From: Haloarcula nitratireducens
GTDB taxonomy: Archaea; Halobacteriota; Halobacteria; Halobacteriales; Haloarculaceae
Assembly: GCF_019599505.1 (NCBI RefSeq)
Contig: NZ_RKLT01000002.1
Span: 310,001 to 374,000, forward strand
Reading direction: 5' to 3'
Length of the DNA: 64,000 nucleotides
Under the pieces are notes generated by a model. The model did no database searches. It worked only from the letters and a program-made list of their open reading frames with translations, and was not told where the DNA came from. The position numbers and the translations under genes were made by a program. This document shows, one piece after another, positions 34,130 to 43,725 of this stretch (position 1 is the stretch's first letter; every line of letters begins with the position of its first letter).

Positions 34130-35086
34130 GTGGGACAGAGACTTATCGTCGATACGGACACCGCTGGCGACGACTCGCAGGCGCTTCTCATGGCCGCGCT
34201 CGCCGAGTCCATCGACATCGAGGCGGTCACGATCGTCGCCGGGAACGTCGAGTTCGACTACGAGGTCGAGAACGCGAAGTACACGCTCGACCTCGCCGGC
34301 GTCGCCGACTCGGTCCCGGTCTACGAGGGCGCGCGCCGACCGCTCCTTAAGGAGTTCGACCACGTCGACCACGTCCACGGCGAGGGCGGGCTGGGCGGCG
34401 AACTCTTCCCCGACACCGGCATCCCCTCCGCCGACGGCCACGCCGTCGACGCCATCGTCGATATCGCGCGCGAGTCACCGGGCGAGGTGAGCCTCGCCTG
34501 CATCGGCCCGCTGACGAACGTCGCGCTGGCGATCCGGCGGGAACCGGAGTTGAACGACCTGCTGGACGAGGTGGTGGTGATGGGCGGGGCGGTGAACACG
34601 CTCGGCAACGACACCCCCTCGGCGGAGTTCAACTTCTGGGTCGACCCCGACGCCGCGAAGATCGTGATGAACGAACTCGACGTGACGCTCGTCGACTGGG
34701 GGGTGACCGTTCGACACGGTAGGATAGGGGCCGACGACCTCGACCGCTTCGCCGAGGCGGAGACGCCCTACGCGGAGTTCTTCACGACCGTCACCGGCCA
34801 CGCCCGCGAGTTCTCGAGGGAGCGCCTCGGCGTCGACGCGGCCACCCAACCGGACACGCTCGCGCTCGCCTGCCTGCTGAACCCGGACCTCGTGACGGAG
34901 GCGGGGACGTACTTCGTCGACGTCGACGAACGGGAGGGGATGACCCGCGGGTACAGCCTCGTGGACGAACTCGGCATCACCGACGGCGAGCCCCGGACGC
35001 GCGTCGTCGAGGCGGTCGACGAATCGACGTTCGAACAGATGGTCGCGGACATGCTCCTCCACGGCGACCCCGAACGGTCGCTGTGA
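34130..35086 (+). CDS. Inosine/uridine-preferring nucleoside hydrolase family protein
   Basis: Hydrolyses the N-glycosidic bond of ribonucleosides. 318 aa, starting with GTG at 34130. The calcium and substrate motif is LIVDTDTAGDDSQALLMAA (DxDxxxDD); HVHGEGGLGG, ACIGPLTNVALAI, VVMGGAVNTLGNDTPSAEFNFWVDPDAA and the late HG-rich segment follow the family order. Salvage of nucleosides for the base is the usual role. It precedes the APC transporter by 120 bases, but no specific link is seen. Confidence 0.9.
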   Translation: MGQRLIVDTDTAGDDSQALLMAALAESIDIEAVTIVAGNVEFDYEVENAKYTLDLAGVADSVPVYEGARRPLLKEFDHVDHVHGEGGLGGELFPDTGIPSADGHAVDAIVDIARESPGEVSLACIGPLTNVALAIRREPELNDLLDEVVVMGGAVNTLGNDTPSAEFNFWVDPDAAKIVMNELDVTLVDWGVTVRHGRIGADDLDRFAEAETPYAEFFTTVTGHAREFSRERLGVDAATQPDTLALACLLNPDLVTEAGTYFVDVDEREGMTRGYSLVDELGITDGEPRTRVVEAVDESTFEQMVADMLLHGDPERSL

Positions 35087-35137
35087 GCGCGGTCGGCGTC
35101 GGACGGTCCCGCTGTCTGCGTGAGATTGACAGGCATC

Positions 35138-35164
35138 TCGCAAGCCGTCTCTAGCATTGCAAGC
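35138..35164 (+). promoter_or_regulatory. Double (T/C)GCAAGC element upstream of APC-UspA
   Basis: TCGCAAGC (35138-35145) and TTGCAAGC (35157-35164) are spaced 19 nt apart, centre to centre about two helix turns, and lie 43-69 nt before the ATG at 35207. The second copy is followed by AGTAGGTATCTCC, similar to the CACAGGTACTCC after the copy at 33765. Confidence 0.35.
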
Positions 35165-35206
35165 AGTAGGTATCTCCGTCGATACCCTGTAACGAACAAC
35201 GATTCT

Positions 35207-37612
35207 ATGGACGAGACCGCGAACGCAAGTGAGAACAATCCACCAGATCACGACATAAGCGAGGAAGAGGACCGTTCGATGGGGTTCTGGAGCGCGGCCG
35301 CCATCGGCGTCGGGACGATGATCGCGGCGGGCATCTTCGTGCTCTCGGGGCTCGCGGTGAGCAACGTCGGGACGGCCGCCATCGTCTCGTTCCTGCTCGC
35401 GGCGTTCATCGCCAGCCTCACGGCGGCTTCCTACGCCGAGTTCGCGTCGGTCTATCCCGAATCCGGCGGGGGCTACGTCTACGTCGCCAAGACGATTCCG
35501 TCGGAGATCACGTACATCATGGGCTGGACGATGATTCTCGGCTATCCCGCGAGCGCGGCCTTCTACCTCGGGAGCTTCTCGAAGTGGTTCTACGAGTTCC
35601 TCTACGACCCGCTCTCGATCCCGGGGGCGATTCCGTACTGGGTGTTCGGACTGATCATCCTCGGGCTCCTCGTCGCCCTCAACATGGCCGGCGCGGAGGA
35701 GGCCGGGCAGTTCCAGATCGTCGTCACCGCACTGAAGGTGGTGCTCATCGGCATCTTCCTGTTCGGCGTCTTCCAGGCGTTCGACCCGCAGGCCGTGACG
35801 ACCTCCTTCGCGAACAACATCGGAGACTTCGCGCAGTTGGGCGTGACGAGCGCGCTCGTGTTCATCACGTTCTTCGGCTTCTCGGCCATCGCCACCGACG
35901 CCGAGGAGATAAAGGACCCCGGCGAGACGATCCCGAAGTCCATCTACTTCTCGATGGCGTTCGTCTCCGTCATCTACACGCTGGTCGTCATCGCCATCGT
36001 CATCGCGGTGAACAACCAGCAGTTCCTGACCTTCCTCGGCAGCCAGGTCAACCTCGGTAATCTCGGCCCGGCCGAGTACGTGGCCAACCACGGCGAACTG
36101 GCGATGGGGCTGGCCGCCGAGTACTTCCTCGGTCCGGTCGGCTTCTACATCATCATCGCCGGCGCGCTGGTGTCGATGCTGTCGGCGGCGAACGCGACGA
36201 TCCTCGCGGGCTCGCGCGTGAAGCTCGCGCTCGCCCGGAACGGCCACCTGCCGCCGTCCTTCGCGGACACCCACGACTCGTGGGGGACGCCGTACAAGTC
36301 GGTGCTGCTGACGGGGACGATCATTACCATCTTCCTCGGGCTGTTCACCGTCGTCTTCTTCGACGTGCCGGGCGCGGTCGGTCCGGAAACGATCCCCCTC
36401 GGCGCGGAGTTCGGACTGGAGGGGCTGGCGAACTTCGCCAACATCCTCCTCATCTTCGGCCTCTCCATCGTCAACCTCGCGCTGATCCGCTCGCGCCAGC
36501 GGTTCCCCGACATCGAGCGCGGGTTCGAAGTGCCGTTCGTCCCGTGGGTGCCGGCCCTGGCCGTCGTCGGGAACCTGGCGCTCGGCGCGAACATCGTCGT
36601 CCAGTCACCGGTCATCGCCGGCCTCGCGCTGCTCGCCGAACTCGTCGGCGTCGCCCTCTGGTTCGTCATCCGTCGGGCCGGTCCCTCCGAAGAGCGCCTC
36701 GAATCGGAGACGCCGACGGCTCTCGCCGAGACGACCCGTGGCGACCACGACTACCAGCTGGTCGTCCCGGTCGCCAACGAGGCGAACGTCGAGCAGCTGA
36801 TGCGGACCGCGACGGACCTCGTGGCCGACCGCGACGCCGAGCTGCTCGTGATGAACGCGGTGACGCTCCCCCCGCAGACCCCCTACGCCGAGGGCCGCGA
36901 CCGAGTCGAGGAGGGGCGGCCGGTCGTCAACCGCGCGTTGGACATCGCAAAGGAGACCGACACGCCGGCGAGCGGGACGGTCAAACTCACGCACGACCCG
37001 ACCGACGCCATCCTGAACACCGTCGAACAGTACGGCAGCGACGGCGTCCTGATGGGCTGGGGCGGCAACCGCTCCAGCGCCCGCGACGTCGTCTTGGGGA
37101 GCACCGTCGACGAGGTGGCCGAGGAAGCCGACGCCGACGTCTTCGTGGAGAAGGTCGGAACCGGCGACAGCGACGGGAAGGTCGACTCGATCCTCCTCCC
37201 GTGGACCGACAGCACTCACGGCGACCTCGCGGCCGAGACGGCCGCCGCTATCGCTCGGACCACCGGCGCGAGCATCGACGTGGTCCGCGTGCTCAGCGAG
37301 GAGGACCGAGCCGACAGCGAGGCGAAGCTCTCCGAGGCCGAGGCGACGCTCTCCGAGCGAAACGAGGAGTTCGACCACACGACGCTCGACTTCGAGACGC
37401 GCACCATCGAGAGCGACGACGTCGAGGACACGCTCGTCGAGGCGGCGGAGGACCACGACCTGACCGCGATGGCCGCGGAGAAGGAGGGCATCCTCCAGCG
37501 GTTCGTCTTCGGGTCGGTCCCCGAGGCGGTCGCCGACCGGATCGACGGGACGACGCTCGTCGCCCAGCGCAACGTCGGCGCGGACTCGCGGCTCAAGCGG
37601 CTGTTCACCTGA
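35207..37612 (+). CDS. APC-superfamily amino-acid permease fused to two UspA domains, copy 1
   Basis: 801 aa. About twelve membrane helices fill residues 25-480: WSAAAIGVGTMIAAGIFVLSGLAVSNVG is the TM1 substrate-binding GxGxxxxGI/G motif, and FFGFSAIATDAEEIKDPGETIPKSI is the conserved TM6-7 loop. The cytoplasmic end holds two Usp-like alpha/beta domains (about 510-645, beginning YQLVVPVANEANVEQLM, and 655-795, beginning SILLPWTDSTHGDLA). Usp tails bind nucleotides and may gate transport. The ATG at 35207 is preferred to an open upstream extension. Paralogue at 55930-58290. Confidence 0.9.
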   Translation: MDETANASENNPPDHDISEEEDRSMGFWSAAAIGVGTMIAAGIFVLSGLAVSNVGTAAIVSFLLAAFIASLTAASYAEFASVYPESGGGYVYVAKTIPSEITYIMGWTMILGYPASAAFYLGSFSKWFYEFLYDPLSIPGAIPYWVFGLIILGLLVALNMAGAEEAGQFQIVVTALKVVLIGIFLFGVFQAFDPQAVTTSFANNIGDFAQLGVTSALVFITFFGFSAIATDAEEIKDPGETIPKSIYFSMAFVSVIYTLVVIAIVIAVNNQQFLTFLGSQVNLGNLGPAEYVANHGELAMGLAAEYFLGPVGFYIIIAGALVSMLSAANATILAGSRVKLALARNGHLPPSFADTHDSWGTPYKSVLLTGTIITIFLGLFTVVFFDVPGAVGPETIPLGAEFGLEGLANFANILLIFGLSIVNLALIRSRQRFPDIERGFEVPFVPWVPALAVVGNLALGANIVVQSPVIAGLALLAELVGVALWFVIRRAGPSEERLESETPTALAETTRGDHDYQLVVPVANEANVEQLMRTATDLVADRDAELLVMNAVTLPPQTPYAEGRDRVEEGRPVVNRALDIAKETDTPASGTVKLTHDPTDAILNTVEQYGSDGVLMGWGGNRSSARDVVLGSTVDEVAEEADADVFVEKVGTGDSDGKVDSILLPWTDSTHGDLAAETAAAIARTTGASIDVVRVLSEEDRADSEAKLSEAEATLSERNEEFDHTTLDFETRTIESDDVEDTLVEAAEDHDLTAMAAEKEGILQRFVFGSVPEAVADRIDGTTLVAQRNVGADSRLKRLFT

Positions 37613-37698
37613 CGGACCGGCGCTGACGGGTCGGCGACGCCTCGTCCCTGCCTTCGCAGGCAGACCGCTTACCGAACGAGAGTCCTTCTTTCCCGGTG

Positions 37699-38193
37699 AT
37701 GGCACCATCCGACCTGCACGACCTGTTCATGCACAACCTCGAAGACATCTACTACGCCGAGAACGAGCTCCTCGACGCGCTCGACGAGCTGGAGAGCCAG
37801 ACGGAGAGCGAGGAGATCGCGTCGGCGTTCAGCGAGCACCGCGAGGAGACGCAGGGCCACGTCGACCGGCTGGAGGAGGCCTTCGACATTCTCGGCAAGG
37901 AGCCCGAGCGCGAGGAGTGTGAGGGCATCGAGGGCCTCATCGAGGAACACGAGGAGTTCGCCGACGAGGACCCGACGCAGGACGTGCTCGACGTCCACAA
38001 CCTCATCGCGGCCCAGAAGACCGAACACTACGAGATCGCCGCCTACGGGACCCTGGCGATGCTCGCCGACCGGCTCGGCGAGGACGAGGTCGGCGACATC
38101 CTCCACGAGAACTTAGAAGAGGAGAAGGACGCCCTCGACGAGCTCGCCTCGCTCGCGGAGGACTTCGACTACGGGCAGATCGCCGCCGACTGA
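37699..38193 (+). CDS. DUF892 ferritin-like protein, copy 2
   Basis: 164 aa, start ATG 37699 (GTG immediately before it is possible). DLFMHNLEDIYYAENELLDALDEL, SEHREETQGHVDRLEEAFDILG, LIEEHEEFADED and AQKTEHYEIAAYGTLAMLADRLG align throughout with the copy at 31136 and carry the same Glu/His ligands. The C-terminus EEEKDALDELASLAEDFDYGQIAAD matches too. CGCTTACCG about 25-33 nt upstream may be the TATA box, and TTCGCAGGCAG lies just before it. Confidence 0.9.
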   Translation: MAPSDLHDLFMHNLEDIYYAENELLDALDELESQTESEEIASAFSEHREETQGHVDRLEEAFDILGKEPEREECEGIEGLIEEHEEFADEDPTQDVLDVHNLIAAQKTEHYEIAAYGTLAMLADRLGEDEVGDILHENLEEEKDALDELASLAEDFDYGQIAAD

Positions 38194-38341
38194 GGACGGA
38201 CTCACCGCCTCACCGGCGCTCTTTTCTTCGCCGTGCCGAGCGACAGCGACACGGCCACTCGTGGAGACGAGCCGACGGTAAGCCCGATAAAAACGCGCGA
38301 CCCGTCGGTTTAACTGAGTGCTAACCCGCCGATAGCGCCCG

Positions 38342-38351
38342 CATATACAAC
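38342..38351 (+). promoter_or_regulatory. TATA element of DUF389 copy 1
   Basis: CATATACAAC lies 24-33 nt before the ATG at 38375. Confidence 0.5.
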
Positions 38352-38374
38352 TGGCCTCGTTTTGAGACATCCGT

Positions 38375-39802
38375 ATGAAACTCATTCAGTTGTTCGTCCC
38401 CACCGAGGACCGCACGGCGGTGCGGGACGAGCTGGCGGAGATGGACGTCGAGTTCGTCTTCGCCGACGAGGACACGCACCGGGGCGGCAGTATCGCACAG
38501 ATACCGGTCCCGGCGGGCGCGGTCGACACCGTCCTCGCGCGGCTGTACGACGTCGGGCTCGACGAGGACACGTACACCGTCGTCACGGACGTCGACCGCG
38601 CGACGGTCCCGAACGTCGACGAACTGACCGAGAAGTACGTCGACGGGCCGAAGGGCGACCGCGGCGCGTCCCACCCGGAGATACGAGAGCGCGCGGCGGA
38701 CCTCACTCCCGATACGGCGACCTACATCGCGTTCGCCGCGCTGAGCGCCATCGTCGCGGTCGGCGGTCTCTTGCTCGACTCGGCCATCGTCATCGTCGGC
38801 GCGATGGTCATCGCGCCCTTCGCCGGGTCGACGCTGTCTGCGAGCGTCGGCCTCGTCATCAGCGACCGCGAGATGGTCGTCGACAGCGTCTCCTCGCAGG
38901 TCGTCGGCCTCGTCATCGCCTACGTCGGCGCGGTGGCGATGGGCGTGTTCTTACAGCAGACCGGGTTCGTCCCGTCGACGCTCAGCGTCTCGCTGGTGTC
39001 GCAGGTGGCCGCCTTCGCCACGCCGAACTCGCTGACGCTGGCTATCGCCATCGCGGCCGGTCTCGCGGGCGCGCTCGCGCTGGCGACGGACCTCCCGGTC
39101 TCCATCGCCGGCGTCGCCGTCGCCGCGGCCATCGTCCCCGCGGCCGCCGCCGCCGGCATCGGGACGGCGTGGGGCGAACCGCTCCTCGTCCTCGGCGCGA
39201 TCGTGCTCCTCCTGATGAACATCGTCTTCATCAACCTCGCGGCCTACCTCGCGCTCGTCTCGCTCGGCTACCGCTCGTCCGTCATCCGGAGCGTCCGCGA
39301 GAACGCGGCCGTCTCCGTTCGGTCGGGCGCGTACGCGGTCGTCATCGTCGCCTTCGCCGTCGTCATCGCGCTGACGAGCGTCGGCACGTACCAGCACGTC
39401 GTCTACGAACAGGAGGTCAATCAGGAGGTGGAGGAAGTGCTGGCCGATCCGGCGTACAGTTCGCTCGAACTGGTCAGCGTCAAGACGGGGTACAACGACA
39501 TGAACCTCCTCGGCCGCGACGAGTCGGTCACGGTCACGGTCAGTCGGTCGAGCGACGCCCAGTACGAACTACTCGACGAGAACGTCCAGTCGAACGTCTC
39601 CCGGGCGACCGACCGCCCGGTGACGGTGCAGGTCCGGTTCCTCGACTTCCAGCGGGCACAGGCCCAGTCGCAGGGGGCCGACGAGACGCCGCAGGTCGAC
39701 GGGTTGGGCGCTCGAATCGCTAACTGGGCCGACGCGGTGTGGGAGCGGCTCACCGGCGCGGTCGGCACCGCGGGCGTCTCTCAGTGCGTCGGCGTCTGTT
39801 GA
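38375..39802 (+). CDS. DUF389 / TIGR00341 family membrane protein, copy 1
   Basis: 475 aa. The N-terminal 90 residues form a ferredoxin-like or ACT-like soluble domain (MKLIQLFVPTEDRTAVRDELAEM, VDTVLARLYDVGLDEDTYTVVTDV). The DUF389 membrane core follows (about 110-340), with LLLDSAIVIVGAMVIAPFAGSTLSASVGL the family signature. The C-terminal soluble part (350-475) alternates strands. Transport function is supposed but unproven for the family. Paralogue at 43815. Between the two copies lie a CPA1 antiporter, FNT and HPP genes. Confidence 0.88.
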   Translation: MKLIQLFVPTEDRTAVRDELAEMDVEFVFADEDTHRGGSIAQIPVPAGAVDTVLARLYDVGLDEDTYTVVTDVDRATVPNVDELTEKYVDGPKGDRGASHPEIRERAADLTPDTATYIAFAALSAIVAVGGLLLDSAIVIVGAMVIAPFAGSTLSASVGLVISDREMVVDSVSSQVVGLVIAYVGAVAMGVFLQQTGFVPSTLSVSLVSQVAAFATPNSLTLAIAIAAGLAGALALATDLPVSIAGVAVAAAIVPAAAAAGIGTAWGEPLLVLGAIVLLLMNIVFINLAAYLALVSLGYRSSVIRSVRENAAVSVRSGAYAVVIVAFAVVIALTSVGTYQHVVYEQEVNQEVEEVLADPAYSSLELVSVKTGYNDMNLLGRDESVTVTVSRSSDAQYELLDENVQSNVSRATDRPVTVQVRFLDFQRAQAQSQGADETPQVDGLGARIANWADAVWERLTGAVGTAGVSQCVGVC

Positions 39803-39816
39803 ACGCAGTCCGACGG

Positions 39817-40338
39817 TTACGACGGGAGGTCGGTCGTCACGCTGGGGAGGTCACGCTCGAGCGTCCCGAGGGGGATCCGTTTCGTCGACGGGACGTCCAG
39901 CCACGCCTCGGTCGTGAGCGACCCGTCGACGTGGAGCGTCTCGGTCGGCCCCTCCGCGGGGAGGTGCCGCTCGACGCGGACCGCCTCCTCGGTGCCGCTC
40001 TCGATCATCGACCGCGAGATGTTCACCGGCGGCGACCCGTGGGCGTCTTCCGACCAGAGCACGTTCGCGACCGTCTGTGACTCCTCCGTGTACCCCAGTC
40101 GGAAGTTCACGGCGTTGACGGTGAGGTCGACCGGCAGTTCGTTCGTGACCGAGACCTGGATCCGAACGTCCGAGGCGTCGTCGCCCTCGAACTCGACGGT
40201 CATGTCGCTGATATCCACGTCGCGCTCCATCCTGCTCTCGAGGTTCTGGACGATGTTCTCGGAGAACCGCCAGCCGAGGATGGGGACATACTTCAGATAG
40301 CGCGCCGCCCACGCCAGCGCCCACAGGCGAATGATCAT
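39817..40338 (-). CDS. LEA14-like / water-stress domain protein
   Basis: 173 aa, ATG at 40338. An N-terminal hydrophobic stretch MIIRLWALAWAARYLKYVPILG may anchor it. Then come strands DISDMTVEFEGDDASDVRIQVSVTNELPVDLTVNAVNFRLGY, the kind of fibronectin-III-like beta sandwich of LEA14/WHy domains (note VTNELPVDLTV). LEA proteins protect against desiccation. Assignment is by pattern, so moderate confidence. It is the only minus-strand gene within a plus-strand run. Confidence 0.6.
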   Translation of the reverse strand: MIIRLWALAWAARYLKYVPILGWRFSENIVQNLESRMERDVDISDMTVEFEGDDASDVRIQVSVTNELPVDLTVNAVNFRLGYTEESQTVANVLWSEDAHGSPPVNISRSMIESGTEEAVRVERHLPAEGPTETLHVDGSLTTEAWLDVPSTKRIPLGTLERDLPSVTTDLPS

Positions 40339-40498
40339 ACCGCTTCGTGACCACGGCGTGCCAATAGGGTGTCGCATGCGTGTTCGACTGCGCCGAATCG
40401 CCGTCGACACCGCCACTTCGTCGGGGTGAATCGCCCCTCGCCGAGAGCGTTCCGGACAGCCGTCGAGAAACGGAACGAGCACCGAATAACAGGCAGGG

Positions 40499-40507
40499 GA
40501 CTTATCC
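40499..40507 (+). promoter_or_regulatory. TATA element of the CPA1 antiporter
   Basis: GACTTATCC lies 26-34 nt before the ATG at 40533. Confidence 0.45.
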
Positions 40508-40532
40508 GAAAGCGACGATTCGTAGCGTACAC

Positions 40533-42263
40533 ATGGACCCGGTCGTGCTCGCCGTCGAGACCAGCCCCATCGAGAGCCTGTTGCTGGAGCTGTTACCCGT
40601 CTTCATCATCGCGGCCGGCGTCGGTATCTTCGTCGCCAAGGTCGGTCGCTTTCCCTACACCATCGCGCTCTTGCTCGCGGGGTTCGCTATCTCGGTGATC
40701 GGCGCGGACATCGACATCAATCTCACGCACGACCTCATCTTGCTCGTCCTCCTCCCGCCGCTGCTGTTCGAGGGCGCGGCGACGACGGACCTCGAACGAC
40801 TGCGGCGCAACGCCCAACCCGTGTTGGCGATGGCCGCCGTCGGACTGATAATCTCTATCACGCTTCTGGGCTACGTCGGCCAGTACGTCTTCGGGTTCCC
40901 GCTGCTCATCGCGCTCCTGTTCGCCGCGATGGCGCTCCCGACCGACCCCGTGAGCGTCCTCGCCCTCTTCGAGGAACTGGGGGCGCCCGAGCGCCTCTCC
41001 GTCCTCGTCGAGGGCGAATCGCTGGTCAACGACGGTATCGGCGTCGTCATCTTCTCGACGTTCTTCGTCCTGATACAGGAAGGGGCGAACCCGGCGGAGC
41101 TGTTCACGGCCGCCGGGTTGACCGAACTGGGACTCCAGATGGTCGTCTCCAGCGTCGGCGGCCTGTTAGTGGGTCTCGCGGCCGGATACGCCGTCTACAC
41201 CGTGATGGCGCACTTAGACGAGAACATGACCGAGACGGTGCTCGCGTTCATCCTCGCCTACGGCTCTTTCCTGCTGGCCCAACACTATCTCGGGGTCTCC
41301 GGCGTGATAGCGACGGTCGTCTCGGGTCTGCTCATCGGGAACCGCGGCGCGGAGAAGGCGATGGCCCCGCAGACGAAGATCACCGTCTTCAACTCGCTGG
41401 AGACCGCCTCGTTCGTCGTCAACACGTTCATCTTCCTGATGATCGGCGTCGTGACGCCCATCGGCGACTTCCTCCAGTACGGACACCACGTCCTGCTCGC
41501 TATCCCGCTCGTGCTCGCCGCCCGGGCCGCGGCGGTCTATCCGTTGACGGCGCTCGTCAACCGCGTCACGGAACCGGCGGTCCCGATGAACTACCAGCAC
41601 GTCATGCTGTGGGGCGGCCTCCACGGATCGATTCCCATCGCGCTCGTGCTCGGCCTCCCCGATGGCTTCCCCCTCCGACAGCAGCTGCTGGCGATGGTGT
41701 TCGGCGTCGCCGCCTTCTCGCTGGTCGTCCAAGGGCTGACGATGGGGCCGTTACTGAACCGCCTCGGCGTCGTGACTCGGTCGGACGCAGAGGAGCTGTA
41801 CGAACTCCTCGTCGGCCGCGCCCGCGCGGTCGACGCCGCGCTGGAAGCCGCCGAGCGCTTAGACGCCGCCGGCGACATCCCGACCGAGGTGTACCGGGAC
41901 TTCGAAGCGGAGTACAGCCGGGAGAAGGAGGATCTCAACGACGCCATCGCCACGCTGTTGCACAACCACGAGGAGCTGCGCCACGAACAGGTGTTACAGG
42001 GCGAACGGCGCGTCCTCGCCGAGGAGAAGAGCGCCATCATGGACGCCACCCAACAGGGTGTCATCACCGACGACATCGCCGAAAGCCTCCTGGAGGAGAC
42101 GAACCTGAAACTCGATCGGGTGCGGGGCGGCGAGACGACCGTGCAGGCCGACCGCGAGGGGTACGAGGAGTTCTGGCGCTCGCGGGCCGACGATTTCGGG
42201 CTGGAGATCGACGAGACCGACGGCGAGTCGGAGAGCGACGAGGGCGCGGCCAGCCCGTCCTGA
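40533..42263 (+). CDS. CPA1 family Na+(K+)/H+ antiporter (NhaP-like)
   Basis: 576 aa. Twelve or so membrane helices to about residue 405. Ion-site motifs: FAAMALPTDPVSVLALFEELG, GESLVNDGIGVVIFSTFF (Asn-Asp pair) and a GVSGVIATVVSGLLIGNRG helix; GGLHGSIPIALVLGLP is the conserved late CPA1 motif. The C-terminal 170 residues are helical, cytoplasmic and regulatory-looking. Exchanges cytoplasmic Na+ or K+ for protons in pH and salt homeostasis. The ATG at 40533 is used, not the open upstream frame. Confidence 0.92.
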   Translation: MDPVVLAVETSPIESLLLELLPVFIIAAGVGIFVAKVGRFPYTIALLLAGFAISVIGADIDINLTHDLILLVLLPPLLFEGAATTDLERLRRNAQPVLAMAAVGLIISITLLGYVGQYVFGFPLLIALLFAAMALPTDPVSVLALFEELGAPERLSVLVEGESLVNDGIGVVIFSTFFVLIQEGANPAELFTAAGLTELGLQMVVSSVGGLLVGLAAGYAVYTVMAHLDENMTETVLAFILAYGSFLLAQHYLGVSGVIATVVSGLLIGNRGAEKAMAPQTKITVFNSLETASFVVNTFIFLMIGVVTPIGDFLQYGHHVLLAIPLVLAARAAAVYPLTALVNRVTEPAVPMNYQHVMLWGGLHGSIPIALVLGLPDGFPLRQQLLAMVFGVAAFSLVVQGLTMGPLLNRLGVVTRSDAEELYELLVGRARAVDAALEAAERLDAAGDIPTEVYRDFEAEYSREKEDLNDAIATLLHNHEELRHEQVLQGERRVLAEEKSAIMDATQQGVITDDIAESLLEETNLKLDRVRGGETTVQADREGYEEFWRSRADDFGLEIDETDGESESDEGAASPS

Positions 42264-42301
42264 CGACCGACGCGGCCGAGAGCGATACGAGACGCCTGTT
42301 A

Positions 42302-42309
42302 TCGCAAGC
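42302..42309 (+). promoter_or_regulatory. TCGCAAGC element upstream of FNT copy 2
   Basis: TCGCAAGC, 37-44 nt before the ATG at 42346, a one-base variant of the element at 33765 and 35157. Confidence 0.35.
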
Positions 42310-42345
42310 ACGGGCCACATCAGTGTCTCGGCGGACGTTCGAGGC

Positions 42346-43161
42346 ATGTCTCAAGAGAGCGAACCCAGTGAGACGCTCGCGTACACGCGGATACTGGAGA
42401 CGGAGATAGAGAGCGCGCTTCGGGAGTTCGAACGACCGACGTCGGGGCTCGCTCTCTCCGGGTTGTCGGCCGGGCTCAACGTCAGCTTCGGAGCGCTGTT
42501 CATGGCGATGGCGCTGACGTTCATGGGACCGTCCCAGTCGGGGTTCTTCCAGCAGCTCGTACTGGCGAACGCGTCGGCCATCGGGTTCGTCCTCGTCGTC
42601 CTCGGACAGACGGAGCTGTTCACCGCCCACACGACGATGGGAATCCTGCCGCTGCTCGACGGGCGCGGGAGCGTCCGGCAGCTCGGTCGGCTCTGGGGGG
42701 TCGTCTACGGGTCGAACCTCGTCGGCTGTGCCGTCTTCGCCGTACTGATGGCGACCGTCGGCCCGGCGATGGGTATCGTAGAGCCCGCGGCCGTCGGGAC
42801 GCTCGCCGAGAATCTCGTTCCGTTTCCCCCGCAGACGATACTCCTGAGCGGCGTCATCGCCGGGTGGCTGATGGGGATCTCGGCCGCCAGAAACACCGTG
42901 GCGCAGTTCCTCTTCGTCTGGCTCATCACGGCCGGCATCGGCTTCGCGCCGTTTCATCACTGCCTCCTCGGCTCGACCGAAGTCCTCGCCGCGCTGCTCT
43001 TAGACCAGGGCGTGACCGCCGGCGAGTACGCCTACTTCCTCGGCTGGACGACGCTCGGCAACGTCGTCGGGGGCAGCGTGTTCGTGGCGCTGTTGAACTA
43101 CGGCCAGGCCGTCAGGGGCGGCGAGCCGAAAGACGTCGACGTCGACGCACACCAGGAATGA
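42346..43161 (+). CDS. FNT family channel, copy 2
   Basis: 271 aa, six membrane segments. LSGLSAGLNVSFGALFMAMALTFMG, VVLGQTELFTAHTTMGILPLLDGRG, AGWLMGISAARNTVAQFLFVWLITAGIGFAPFHHCLLGSTEVLAALLL match copy 1 at 32339 along the full length, including the HCLLGSTEV pore motif. The N-terminal tail is much shorter than in copy 1. Ends one base before the converging HPP gene. Confidence 0.9.
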   Translation: MSQESEPSETLAYTRILETEIESALREFERPTSGLALSGLSAGLNVSFGALFMAMALTFMGPSQSGFFQQLVLANASAIGFVLVVLGQTELFTAHTTMGILPLLDGRGSVRQLGRLWGVVYGSNLVGCAVFAVLMATVGPAMGIVEPAAVGTLAENLVPFPPQTILLSGVIAGWLMGISAARNTVAQFLFVWLITAGIGFAPFHHCLLGSTEVLAALLLDQGVTAGEYAYFLGWTTLGNVVGGSVFVALLNYGQAVRGGEPKDVDVDAHQE

Positions 43162-43162
43162 A

Positions 43163-43690
43163 CTACTGGGGCGGCTCCTCGACCCCGGTCGTCGGGAGGA
43201 CGTGGTCGGCGACGACGAGGACGCAGATGGCGAACAGGATGATGCCGGCTTCGAGGGCGCTGGTCAGCAATCCGAGCCCGACGATGAGCGTCGTCGCACA
43301 GGCCGGCGCGTGCCGGAGGTCCGTCCGGAGCATGGCGAAGCTCGTCAGTCCGACCGAGAGGAATCCGGCGGCGACGAGCTGTAGCCCGGGCATCGACATC
43401 GCGGGCGGAATCTTGGTGACCGACAGGCCGGGCGCGATGGTGTGGTACGCGAGGAGCCCGCTGACGACGCCGAAGAAGTGACCGCCGAGCGCGCGCTGCC
43501 ACTGGCTCGTCGCCGCCGACGGCGTCACCGCGAGCGCGTACGCCGACGGGCCGAGGCTCGGGAAGAGAAACGGCTGTCCGGTCCCCCACGCCAACAGGAC
43601 GAGCAAGAGGAGGAGACTACACGTTCGCCCCGTCGAGAGGAGCGCGTCGCTCGTGGTCGGCTGCTCTTCGAGTGGTTCGAAAACCTCCAT
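43163..43690 (-). CDS. HPP family membrane protein
   Basis: 175 aa, four to five membrane segments. PFLFPSLGPSAYALAVTPSAATSQWQRALGGHFFGVVSGLLAYHTI holds the PSLGPSA..P...... GGHxxG signature of HPP proteins, some of which transport nitrite in plastids and cyanobacteria. DLRHAPACATTLIVGLGLL is the other conserved stretch. The ATG at 43690 excludes an unlikely basic upstream extension. Its tail-to-tail position with an FNT channel is suggestive of a shared anion role. Confidence 0.85.
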   Translation of the reverse strand: MEVFEPLEEQPTTSDALLSTGRTCSLLLLLVLLAWGTGQPFLFPSLGPSAYALAVTPSAATSQWQRALGGHFFGVVSGLLAYHTIAPGLSVTKIPPAMSMPGLQLVAAGFLSVGLTSFAMLRTDLRHAPACATTLIVGLGLLTSALEAGIILFAICVLVVADHVLPTTGVEEPPQ

Positions 43691-43725
43691 GCCGGCCGCT
43701 AGCGACCGCGCCTGAAAGACATCCG

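Noticed and set aside
34475..36274. 599-codon minus-strand frame opposite the nucleoside hydrolase and APC transporter.
   Set aside because: Spans two clear plus-strand genes; Arg/Glu/His-rich shadow composition.
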